NCBI RefSeq assembly: GCF_016901995.1
Contig: NZ_JACJLE010000005.1
Span: 1 to 64,000, forward strand
Direction: 5' to 3'
Origin: Bacteroides caecigallinarum
Lineage (GTDB): Bacteria; Bacteroidota; Bacteroidia; Bacteroidales; Bacteroidaceae
Length of the DNA stretch: 64,000 nt
A model generated the notes under the pieces. It worked only from the letters and a program-made list of their open reading frames with translations, ran no database searches and was not told the DNA's origin. Within the stretch, counting starts at the first letter, position 1; the number at the start of each line of letters is the position of its first letter. A program made the position numbers and the translations under genes. Below, piece by piece: positions 48,671 to 56,063 of the stretch.

Positions 48671-48724
48671 TATCATTGCAAATATAATGAAAAAATGATT
48701 TTTTGGAGTATATTTGCAATGATA
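48671..48724. promoter_or_regulatory. Symmetric divergent promoter of the HTCS and hydrolase genes
   Basis: A perfect 16-bp inverted repeat (48671-48686 and 48709-48724, 22-base spacer) contains a TATATTTG -7 box in each arm: leftward at 48679-48686 for the HTCS and rightward at 48709-48716 for the hydrolase. Both continue CAATGAT. A regulator binding one arm would see the other in mirror orientation. Confidence 0.6.
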
Positions 48725-48738
48725 ACTGGTGATAAAAT

Positions 48739-49893
48739 ATGAATATAGTTACTTTATTTTTAGTGTTTTTATTTGTGCTAGGGCATACTAAAGCTCAAAG
48801 TACTTCCGATAGGTTTGAGATAAATAAAAATCTGCCGGTTTATTATGATCGGATGAAAAGTCTGTTGACATATCCCATGTCGTGGCAATCGCAGAAAAAT
48901 AAGGATTTTGATGTTTGGAAGAAACAGGCTCGTGAGATTCTTTTTGAATGTATGGATATTGTTCAGCCTGCTCCTGACGATTATGATATGAAAGTTATAG
49001 ATAGCGAACAACGGGAGGGCTACAGAGCGTTGAAGATTGAATTCAATATATCCAAGTGGTCAAGAGTTCCTGCTTATCTGCTTGTTCCTGACGGTGAAGG
49101 TGTATTCCCTTCTGTGGTTATGCTACATGATCATGGAGCACATTTCCTTATAGGAAAGGAGAAAATGATACGACCTTTTAATGTGGACCGTGAAATCGTG
49201 TCTGATGCAGATTTATGGGCATTGAAATGTTATGATGGCAGATATGTTGGTGACTATTTTGCTATGAACGGATATGTGGTATTGTCGGTGGATGCCTTGT
49301 TTTGGGGAGATAGAGGTTGTAAGGAAGGTATTGACTATGACCGTCAGCAGGCATTGGCTTCGAATTTCATGCAGATGGGTGCTTCATGGGGAGCTTATAT
49401 AAATATGGATGATATGAGGAGTGTTGAATTTCTGGCATCTTTGCCTTTCGTTGATAGTGACAGGATAGGATGTCTGGGCTTTTCAATGGGAGCCTACCGT
49501 TCTTGGATGCTTAGTTCAATGACTGATATGGTTAAAGTCTCCGCTTCAGTATGTTGGATGAATACCACTGATTGTCTTATGACTGTTGATAATAATCAGA
49601 ATAAAGGTGGATCGGCTTATTCAATGCTTCTTCCACGTATAAGGAAGTATCTTGATTATCCTCATGTTGCAAGTATTGCATGTCCGAAACCTTCGCTTTT
49701 CTTCAATGGCAGTCAAGACAAACTTTTCCCTGTAGAGGGAGTGACGGATGCTTATCGTCAGATGAAAGAGGTTTGGGATAGTGTTGGAGCATCCGATAAG
49801 TTGGTCACTAAAATGTGGGATGAGAAACATTTCTTTAATAAGAAAATGCAGGAGGAAGTCTTGGATTTCTTTAATAAATGGTTAAAGCCCTAA
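48739..49893 (+). CDS. Exported alpha/beta hydrolase, probable carbohydrate esterase
   Basis: A 384-residue protein with a signal peptide (to HTKAQ) and an alpha/beta-hydrolase fold of the dienelactone-hydrolase / Abhydrolase_7 type. The likely triad is Ser249 in GFSMGAYRS, Asp327 in GSQDKLFP and His364 in DEKHFF. MLHDHGAHFLIGKEK supplies an oxyanion-type loop. Relatives occur in pectin loci and are usually called acetylxylan esterase-like. It is set among CE8, CE12-CE8 and CE7-like genes, so an acetyl or methyl esterase acting on pectin is plausible; the substrate is not visible. It stands alone on the + strand, divergent from the HTCS. Confidence 0.75.
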   Translation: MNIVTLFLVFLFVLGHTKAQSTSDRFEINKNLPVYYDRMKSLLTYPMSWQSQKNKDFDVWKKQAREILFECMDIVQPAPDDYDMKVIDSEQREGYRALKIEFNISKWSRVPAYLLVPDGEGVFPSVVMLHDHGAHFLIGKEKMIRPFNVDREIVSDADLWALKCYDGRYVGDYFAMNGYVVLSVDALFWGDRGCKEGIDYDRQQALASNFMQMGASWGAYINMDDMRSVEFLASLPFVDSDRIGCLGFSMGAYRSWMLSSMTDMVKVSASVCWMNTTDCLMTVDNNQNKGGSAYSMLLPRIRKYLDYPHVASIACPKPSLFFNGSQDKLFPVEGVTDAYRQMKEVWDSVGASDKLVTKMWDEKHFFNKKMQEEVLDFFNKWLKP

Positions 49894-49917
49894 TGACTTT
49901 CGTCTTCGGGCTTTAAC
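49881..49917. terminator. Terminator overlapping the 3' end of the hydrolase gene
   Basis: A perfect 10-bp stem (49881-49890 with 49908-49917). The hydrolase stop codon falls in the 17-base loop. It lies between converging genes and could serve both. Confidence 0.65.
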
Positions 49918-49946
49918 TGTTAATGTATTCTCTATTGGGATACCTT

Positions 49947-51257
49947 TTATTTCAGGTGTTTTTTTATCCATTCCAGATGTCCGCGCTCTGTCTCTTCTGA
50001 TGTCCAATGTTCATTAATTGGAGTTATAAGCGCTTCTTTATTGCATTCAAGGGTGTTGTAAACTGCATAACTTGTAGTCGGTGGACAGGTGTTGTCGTTG
50101 AATCCCCATGTCATGAAAGTGTCAGCCTTTATCAGTCGTGCAAAATTTACCACATCATAATATGACATAATTTCCAGCTTTTCTTTAGTGTCCATTCCTC
50201 TTGTACGGAAGAAATGCGGATATCCTCCTGCACGTCCTGCCATATATCCTGCCATATCGCTTAGTGCAGGATGATTTACTACACATGCTGTCACTCTTTT
50301 GTCAAGCCCGGCAGTAATCATGGCAAGTGCTCCGCCTTGGCTGCCACCTTGTACTATGACATTCTTACCGTCCCATTCCGGTAGTGATGTGAGCAGGTCG
50401 ATACAACGCAGACATGACAGATATACACGTTTCATGTAATAATTGTCTTTATTGTCCAGTCCGTTTGTTAGGTATCCGTTTTCTTTACCGTTGAAAGCAT
50501 TGCTTATCTCCTTAAATTGCTCTTCGCTCATGGTAGGATTAAGTCCATGTATTTCGAATTCCAGACGGATAAATCCTTCTTCGGCATAATATTTGTGTCT
50601 GAGAGGCTCCTTTATTGTTTTGATTCCTGCTCCTGGAGGAGACAATACAACCGGACAGCTTTCTGGTTTTGCATTTTTGGGATAAAAGAGATAGCCGTAA
50701 ACAGCTTGTCCTCTGTTGTTGAGCTGCAGCTTTATAAGATAGCAGTCTATCTTCTCAGTACAATATTCTTCTGCCTTTTCTTTGGTGTATTTCAGTGGAA
50801 ATTCTGATGCTTCTTTGATGTTGTTCTTCCAAAAATCCATGAAACCATCGGGCATTTCAGTATAAGGCTTTATTTTATCCGGAGAAAATCCGACTTTTAC
50901 GTGATGGCTGTATTTTCTTCCGTTTATCATTACACTGAATATACAGTCGCGGAATCCCGGTTTATCCAATGTGCCTATATTTATTTCAGCCTTACCGTTC
51001 TTCAATACTATGCTTCCCGTTTTGTCGGATGGCATAAGTTCGCTTCCCGTCTCATATCTTACAGTTATTCCATCCTGTGGTATTCCATATTTGAAAAGGC
51101 TGATCTTTATTTTTGCCTTTTCGCCTGTACGGTATATCCAGTCCGGATGGTCAGGTTCTGTAACCCATAGCAGATCACTTCTGTAAGGGTAATTTTCTGC
51201 CATGGACAGAATGGTCATTATACAAACTGTTATTGTAAGTAATATTCTGTTTCTCAT
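49947..51257 (-). CDS. Secreted acetyl esterase, CE7 / AXE1-like, pectin locus
   Basis: The last gene of the leftward operon, 4 bases after the CE12-CE8 gene. It has 436 residues with a signal peptide, an N-terminal beta-sandwich (about 25-125, opening PDHPDWIYRTGEKAKI) and a CE7-like hydrolase domain with GGSQGG (Ser306), FNDNTCPPT (Asp388) and probably His417. The layout and key segments match the esterase at 7966-9246 in the mannan locus, including the PDHxDWxY start of the extra domain. In this context acetylated homogalacturonan or rhamnogalacturonan is the likely target. The family's known deacetylase activity supports esterase; the substrate is inferred. Confidence 0.82.
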   Translation of the reverse strand: MRNRILLTITVCIMTILSMAENYPYRSDLLWVTEPDHPDWIYRTGEKAKIKISLFKYGIPQDGITVRYETGSELMPSDKTGSIVLKNGKAEINIGTLDKPGFRDCIFSVMINGRKYSHHVKVGFSPDKIKPYTEMPDGFMDFWKNNIKEASEFPLKYTKEKAEEYCTEKIDCYLIKLQLNNRGQAVYGYLFYPKNAKPESCPVVLSPPGAGIKTIKEPLRHKYYAEEGFIRLEFEIHGLNPTMSEEQFKEISNAFNGKENGYLTNGLDNKDNYYMKRVYLSCLRCIDLLTSLPEWDGKNVIVQGGSQGGALAMITAGLDKRVTACVVNHPALSDMAGYMAGRAGGYPHFFRTRGMDTKEKLEIMSYYDVVNFARLIKADTFMTWGFNDNTCPPTTSYAVYNTLECNKEALITPINEHWTSEETERGHLEWIKKHLK

Positions 51258-51261
51258 TTAA

Positions 51262-53013
51262 TTATCTCTTGATGTTTAATAATGCATTACCATTCTTTGA
51301 AGGATTCCAACCATCGTTTCCGGATAAAACTTCTACAATGCTGTAGCCCTCAGTATTTTTCAACTGTTTTGAATAAGCGACACGTTTTCCAGGGTTGGCT
51401 CCTTCTCCTTTGCTCTTGTATTCAGCATAAAAAACAGTTTTTTCGTTATTCTTGTTTCTCCAGTTGTCCCATCCTTCAGGAAGGATATGCTTGCCCATAT
51501 TGCATTGTATAAATACTGCTTGTGCATATGGTCGCCAAGGACGTGACAAATATACTTTGTCCACATCAGAGTTGGCTGTTATCTCACAATTATAGAACAC
51601 ATATCCGTATTTCTGTCCTTTGTCAGTTGACGGAGCAGTGATGTATCCGTTTCCTATGCTGTGTATATGACAACGGTTGAATACAGCAGTTGACCATCCG
51701 AATATGAAGTCAACAGTTCCTTCGATATAACATTCGTCATAGTACTGTCTGCATCCTTTTCCATAGGTATATAATGTATCTTGAAAACCTAGAAATCTGC
51801 ATTTCTTGAAATATGCCCTGTCTGCACTTACTAAACATGCTACAGCCTGTCCTACAGGTCCTGACGTGTTTTCGAATGTAATGTTTTCAGCATAAAAGTC
51901 AGGTGCGTATATATAGCAGGATGATGATCCTGAAGTGCCTTTGTTTTCTCCGAATATGTTAGGCTTGCTTGCATAGTCATCATAAGTTATTTTTACTTCG
52001 CCTTGACCTATAAGAGATACAGCATTCTTACTTGCCGGTATTATGACTTTCTCTTTGTATGAGCCTTCTTTTATCAGAATTGTTGTTCTTGCGTTCTTTC
52101 TGTAGTCAGGTACAGCATTAATAGCTTCCTGCACAGTGAAAAAGTCGCCGGAACCGTCTTTGGCTACTACTAAATCATAGTGGCGTACGTACTGTTGTAG
52201 TTCGGGTATTGCTTCGGCTACAGCTTTTACAGCCATTTCTGCTATAACAGAAGCTCCATGTACATTCAAATGTGTATTGTCTTCTCTACCATTGGGTAAG
52301 GCAGGCACTGTTTTAGGCTTAACCCACAGATACAGTTCCTTTGATTTTTGGGGTCCCATACCTTCTACCAATTTGTGAGTAAGGCTGTTTAAATCAATGA
52401 AAGTAACATTAAGTTCTTTTGCGACATTCTTAGGCGAAATCAGATAAGCTCCGTGTGTATCTATAAGTGTCGCTCCTTCTTCAATACTGTCTTTGGGTGC
52501 TTTGGGATCAATTCCGTTGCGTATATCATCCTGCTTTATAGCATTGGCTACAGCATTTCCATCAGCTTTACCGAAGTTACGGCGCACAATTGAGTTGAAA
52601 AGAACAGGAATACCTCCCTTTGCTCTTGTATCTTCTACAAATTTTTTGAGATTTGCGTCAAATGTTGTTCCCGGATCGGTATGACGGTTCGGATCGTCTT
52701 TTTCATCATTATGACCGAACTGAATGAATACATAATCGCCTTTTTGTATTTTTGAGAGAACAGCATCCCATCTGCCTTCATTGATAAAACTCTTTGAGCT
52801 TCTTCCGTTTACGGCATGATTGTCTATGGTAATATCATCTGTAAAATATCTTGAAAGCATTTGTCCCCAACCTCTTTCCGGATTTTCTCCTTCAAGTTTT
52901 TTGTTAGCCATTGTTGAGTCACCTATGGTGAATATTGTAATGTTTCGTTTGGCAGGTGTAAATGCTGTTAGGACAAACAGAAGTCCTAACAGAAGTGTAA
53001 TCTTGTTTTTCAT
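51262..53013 (-). CDS. Two-domain esterase: CE12-like acetylesterase fused to CE8 pectin methylesterase
   Basis: One 583-residue exported protein joins two pectin esterases. Residues about 24-272 are an SGNH hydrolase of the rhamnogalacturonan acetylesterase type (CE12): FTIGDSTM (Ser33), HAVNGRSS (Gly70), QFGHND (Asn102), and DNTHL (Asp245, His248). Residues about 278-570 are a CE8 beta-helix: GQAVAC (Gln389), FQDTLYT (Gln411, Asp412), EGTVDFIFG (Asp435) and LSRPWRPYA-like YLSRPWRPY (Arg491, Trp493). Both active sites look complete. A single protein could therefore remove acetyl and methyl groups together. It sits between GH105 and the CE7-like esterase in one tight operon (16 and 4 bases apart). 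Confidence 0.92.
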   Translation of the reverse strand: MKNKITLLLGLLFVLTAFTPAKRNITIFTIGDSTMANKKLEGENPERGWGQMLSRYFTDDITIDNHAVNGRSSKSFINEGRWDAVLSKIQKGDYVFIQFGHNDEKDDPNRHTDPGTTFDANLKKFVEDTRAKGGIPVLFNSIVRRNFGKADGNAVANAIKQDDIRNGIDPKAPKDSIEEGATLIDTHGAYLISPKNVAKELNVTFIDLNSLTHKLVEGMGPQKSKELYLWVKPKTVPALPNGREDNTHLNVHGASVIAEMAVKAVAEAIPELQQYVRHYDLVVAKDGSGDFFTVQEAINAVPDYRKNARTTILIKEGSYKEKVIIPASKNAVSLIGQGEVKITYDDYASKPNIFGENKGTSGSSSCYIYAPDFYAENITFENTSGPVGQAVACLVSADRAYFKKCRFLGFQDTLYTYGKGCRQYYDECYIEGTVDFIFGWSTAVFNRCHIHSIGNGYITAPSTDKGQKYGYVFYNCEITANSDVDKVYLSRPWRPYAQAVFIQCNMGKHILPEGWDNWRNKNNEKTVFYAEYKSKGEGANPGKRVAYSKQLKNTEGYSIVEVLSGNDGWNPSKNGNALLNIKR

Positions 53014-53029
53014 ATTATTTCCCGATTAA

Positions 53030-54268
53030 TTATTTTACGATTTTTCTTACTTCCTGCAAACGTTCCCATTCAAGGCTTGCCATGATGAACGGACCTACAG
53101 CCTTAGGGTCATTGTCTCTGATCTGTTCGTTTATATAGTAGTCATAATCCCCCATACGGTAATTTTTACCTCCCAATCCTGCTACGGCACATGCTTTGGT
53201 AATGCTTATCATTCCTTTATCGTCGGTAGTGATAAAGTGTTCCAAAACGCCTTTATATCCTTTTTCCGCTACAGCAAGATAAGATGGATCAACATATCCT
53301 TTGCGTACAGCTTTGAACAGTGTATATACGAACATAACCGAACATGATGATTCCAGATAGTTTCCTTCATCTCCGCTTCTGTCAAGAACCTGATACCACA
53401 ATCCGGTTTTTTCGTCCTGGAGTCTTTTTATCTGTTGTGCTACTTTATTAAGAGTTATTATCATGGAATCTCTTCCAGCCTCGTGCTGAGGAATAAATTC
53501 CAGTGCATCAACGAATGCCATAGCATACCATCCAAGTGCTCGTCCCCAGCTGTGTTGTGACTGTCCTGTCACAGGGTCTGCCCATTTCTCTTTTCTGCTT
53601 ACATCGCAAGCATGCTTATATAAATCGGTTTTAGGATCGTATGTGTGGCGTGCGGCCATCAGGAACTGGTTGATGATATCCTGATAAGCCCCGACTTCAT
53701 TGTTTCTGAACGCATATTCGGCATAGAAAGGAGCTCCCATGTAAATACCATCCAACCATACTTGATTAGGATAGATCTTTTTGTGCCAGAAACCGCCGTC
53801 TTCGTTTCTCGGATGGTCTTCAAACTGGCTTCTCATAAGGGCTAGTGCCTTTTTATATTTCTCGTCTTTGGTCTGTTCGTATATGCGGAAAAGGAATTTG
53901 CCTGAGTTTACACGGTCAAGGCTGAATTCCTCGCGTTTGTACATTTTGATTGTACCGTCGGCATTAACCATCGTGTCGGCGTATGCAAGTGCATACTCAT
54001 ATATTTTGTCATCACCGTATCGGTCATAAACATCAAGCATAGCCTGCAATTCAAGTCCGTGACAATAGTCCCATTTCAGTTTGGGCTGGAAGTCAAGTTG
54101 CCACGATTCCGGCCATCTTGCCATTTCCGATTCTACCATTCTTACAGACCATGGCTTATCCGGTGTTTCGTTTGGTTGTTGTACTTGTGATTGTGTGTTT
54201 TGTGAACAAGCTGTACTGATTAATGCAATTCCTACAAATGCCAATGTGTTTATTAGTTTATTTTTCAT
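53030..54268 (-). CDS. GH105 unsaturated galacturonyl / rhamnogalacturonyl hydrolase
   Basis: A lipoprotein (STACS, Cys21) of 412 residues with the (alpha/alpha)6 barrel of GH105 (YteR-type). These enzymes remove the 4,5-unsaturated uronic acid left at the end of oligosaccharides by pectin lyases. Motifs are WDYCHGLELQAM, the acid residue in VWLDGIYMGAPF (Asp173), SQHSWGRALGWYAMA and SSCSVMFVYTLFKAVRKG. It leads the leftward operon GH105, CE12-CE8, CE7. Its promoter region carries the pectin-type box. It probably acts on products of the PL1 lyases encoded at 23.9-27.0 kb. The released uronate needs KduI/KduD, which are not in the window. Confidence 0.92.
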   Translation of the reverse strand: MKNKLINTLAFVGIALISTACSQNTQSQVQQPNETPDKPWSVRMVESEMARWPESWQLDFQPKLKWDYCHGLELQAMLDVYDRYGDDKIYEYALAYADTMVNADGTIKMYKREEFSLDRVNSGKFLFRIYEQTKDEKYKKALALMRSQFEDHPRNEDGGFWHKKIYPNQVWLDGIYMGAPFYAEYAFRNNEVGAYQDIINQFLMAARHTYDPKTDLYKHACDVSRKEKWADPVTGQSQHSWGRALGWYAMAFVDALEFIPQHEAGRDSMIITLNKVAQQIKRLQDEKTGLWYQVLDRSGDEGNYLESSCSVMFVYTLFKAVRKGYVDPSYLAVAEKGYKGVLEHFITTDDKGMISITKACAVAGLGGKNYRMGDYDYYINEQIRDNDPKAVGPFIMASLEWERLQEVRKIVK

Positions 54269-54298
54269 GGAACAAATTAATTTTAAAGTTTATATTGG

Positions 54299-54338
54299 CA
54301 AAAGTAGGAACATCTGCATAAATCAATGTGTAGTTTTC
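54299..54338 (-). promoter_or_regulatory. Promoter and pectin-type box of the GH105 operon
   Basis: On the minus strand AAAACTACACA (+ coordinates 54328-54338) ends 20 bases before a -7-like string TACTTTTTG (54299-54307), which has one extra T compared with TAnnTTTG. A weak second copy 21 bp upstream (AAAAATATACC) can be aligned. The arrangement matches the rightward pectin promoters. Confidence 0.5.
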
Positions 54339-54374
54339 ATCATAAAAGGTATATTTTTTGGTTTTTATATGGAT

Positions 54375-56045
54375 CTATTTTGCCCAAAACAATTTTGTGT
54401 AGTATGTATCTTCGTTTTGCACATCCTTGTAATAAGGGTTGTAATCCATTTCTGTTGTAGGATATTTCCATCTGTCAGGAACATTTGGTATTGTACCTGC
54501 CACTTCCGGGAATACAAGTCCTGAAGGATATCCTGTACGTCTAAGGTCGCTCCATGCTTCTCTGCTGGCAGTAATTGCGAAATGTAACCACTTCTGCGTG
54601 ATGATGGCATCCTGCTTGTTTTCGTATTTTGTATATGACCATCTTGACTCTGCAAAAGAGTTTATTTCTTCTTCTGTCGGTGCGTCATATTGTCTGGAAT
54701 TCTCACCAGTGCTGATTGAGTCGTAATAATAATAGAGGCTTATTGACTGGCTGACGGCTTTGATGAATTCTTCTTTTGCCTTGTTTTCGTCTGCTGTTAC
54801 ACCATATCCCATAAGATAAGCTTCTGCTTTCAAGAAATGGATTTCCGGAGATGTCATAATGAGCATATCGAATTTATCGTTTTCCCAAAAGAATCCTTTC
54901 TGTGTAATTTGTGAGAAACCGGTATTGCCATAGGCGTCGGTGGCCTGCGAGTTGTAATATTCGGTAGCTTCGTCTGCTACAGTAAGATCCGTACCTAAGT
55001 ATCTGCCTTCATCTTTGGCTCCCGTATATTTATTTGTTATGCTGATTGGATTATAATACAGAAGAATTCTAGGATCGTCAGTTCCTTTTACATATACACC
55101 GGTATTAGGATTTTCCTTGTTGTCCATATTATAGTTGCCGTTGCTGAGCATTCTGTTTATTACCGCTCCTGAAGCCTGTCTGTTTGTTACCCAGTCGCCC
55201 AGTCCTTGCCCTGCTGTAAAATTCAACTGGCCGGATTTCTGGTTTACGATGAATATATTATTACTCTGTTCGTCTATCAATGGATATGTTTCAGGATTTT
55301 CCAGTATTTCTTTCACTGCTGCTTTACCTGTTTCTGCCAGTTCGCCCTGTGAGGATACTCTCACTGCCAGACGCAATCGGAGACTGTTGGCGTATCTTTC
55401 CCATTTGTCAATATCTCCATTGTTGATGAAATCCTGTGTAGTGAAATTTCTTGGGATAGTGACAGTACGGAATTTTGGTGCTATCTCTTTCAGCTCATCC
55501 AAGATCGTTTTGTATATATCTTCAGCCTTGTCGTATGGTGCATACGATTTTTCCACATCATTGGTAAGCGGGAGAGTACATGCCTTGCTGAACGGCATAT
55601 CTCCGAAAATATCAACCGTAGCGGAAAAATAGTCGTATAACTGTACTTTTGCAGCTAGCATGAATGCTTCATCCTGTAACTTCTGTGTTTCATTCTCGGC
55701 ATTGTAGAGTTCTTCCATTTTCCTGTATTGTGTAAGTGCCGAATACAGATTGTCCCACTGGCTGTCGATATATGGTATATAGCCAGGAGTGTACATGCTG
55801 CTTGAGTAAGTGTATCCGAATGTCTGGGCATACTTGCCTACAAACTGAGAGTCGAAGCCGAAATATCTGTTGTAAGTATGTGTGTCGTAATCCTTGGATT
55901 TCTGGAATACTCCTACCATGAGATTACTTATGCTTACTGTGGTAACTTTCGATGGGTCCTGATATTTACTGTCAAAATCTTCCTCAGTGCATCCTGTTGA
56001 AGCTAAAGCCAGTGTAAGAGATGTGATATATAATATTTTTTTCAT
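54375..56045 (-). CDS. SusD/RagB-like lipoprotein of the SusD-like_2 type
   Basis: A surface lipoprotein of 556 residues (STGC, Cys19) that pairs with the SusC encoded immediately upstream (18-base gap). It belongs to the SusD-like_2 branch: it has KVQLYDYFSATVDIFGDMPF in the helical core and a C-terminal end with REAWSDLRRTGYPSGLVFP rather than the RxxELAGE block of ordinary SusD. Such pairs are often not in HTCS-controlled loci. The 106-base gap to the GH105 gene holds a separate promoter, so this pair may serve another substrate. Confidence 0.9.
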   Translation of the reverse strand: MKKILYITSLTLALASTGCTEEDFDSKYQDPSKVTTVSISNLMVGVFQKSKDYDTHTYNRYFGFDSQFVGKYAQTFGYTYSSSMYTPGYIPYIDSQWDNLYSALTQYRKMEELYNAENETQKLQDEAFMLAAKVQLYDYFSATVDIFGDMPFSKACTLPLTNDVEKSYAPYDKAEDIYKTILDELKEIAPKFRTVTIPRNFTTQDFINNGDIDKWERYANSLRLRLAVRVSSQGELAETGKAAVKEILENPETYPLIDEQSNNIFIVNQKSGQLNFTAGQGLGDWVTNRQASGAVINRMLSNGNYNMDNKENPNTGVYVKGTDDPRILLYYNPISITNKYTGAKDEGRYLGTDLTVADEATEYYNSQATDAYGNTGFSQITQKGFFWENDKFDMLIMTSPEIHFLKAEAYLMGYGVTADENKAKEEFIKAVSQSISLYYYYDSISTGENSRQYDAPTEEEINSFAESRWSYTKYENKQDAIITQKWLHFAITASREAWSDLRRTGYPSGLVFPEVAGTIPNVPDRWKYPTTEMDYNPYYKDVQNEDTYYTKLFWAK

Positions 56046-56063
56046 GTGTGTAAATCTATAATG

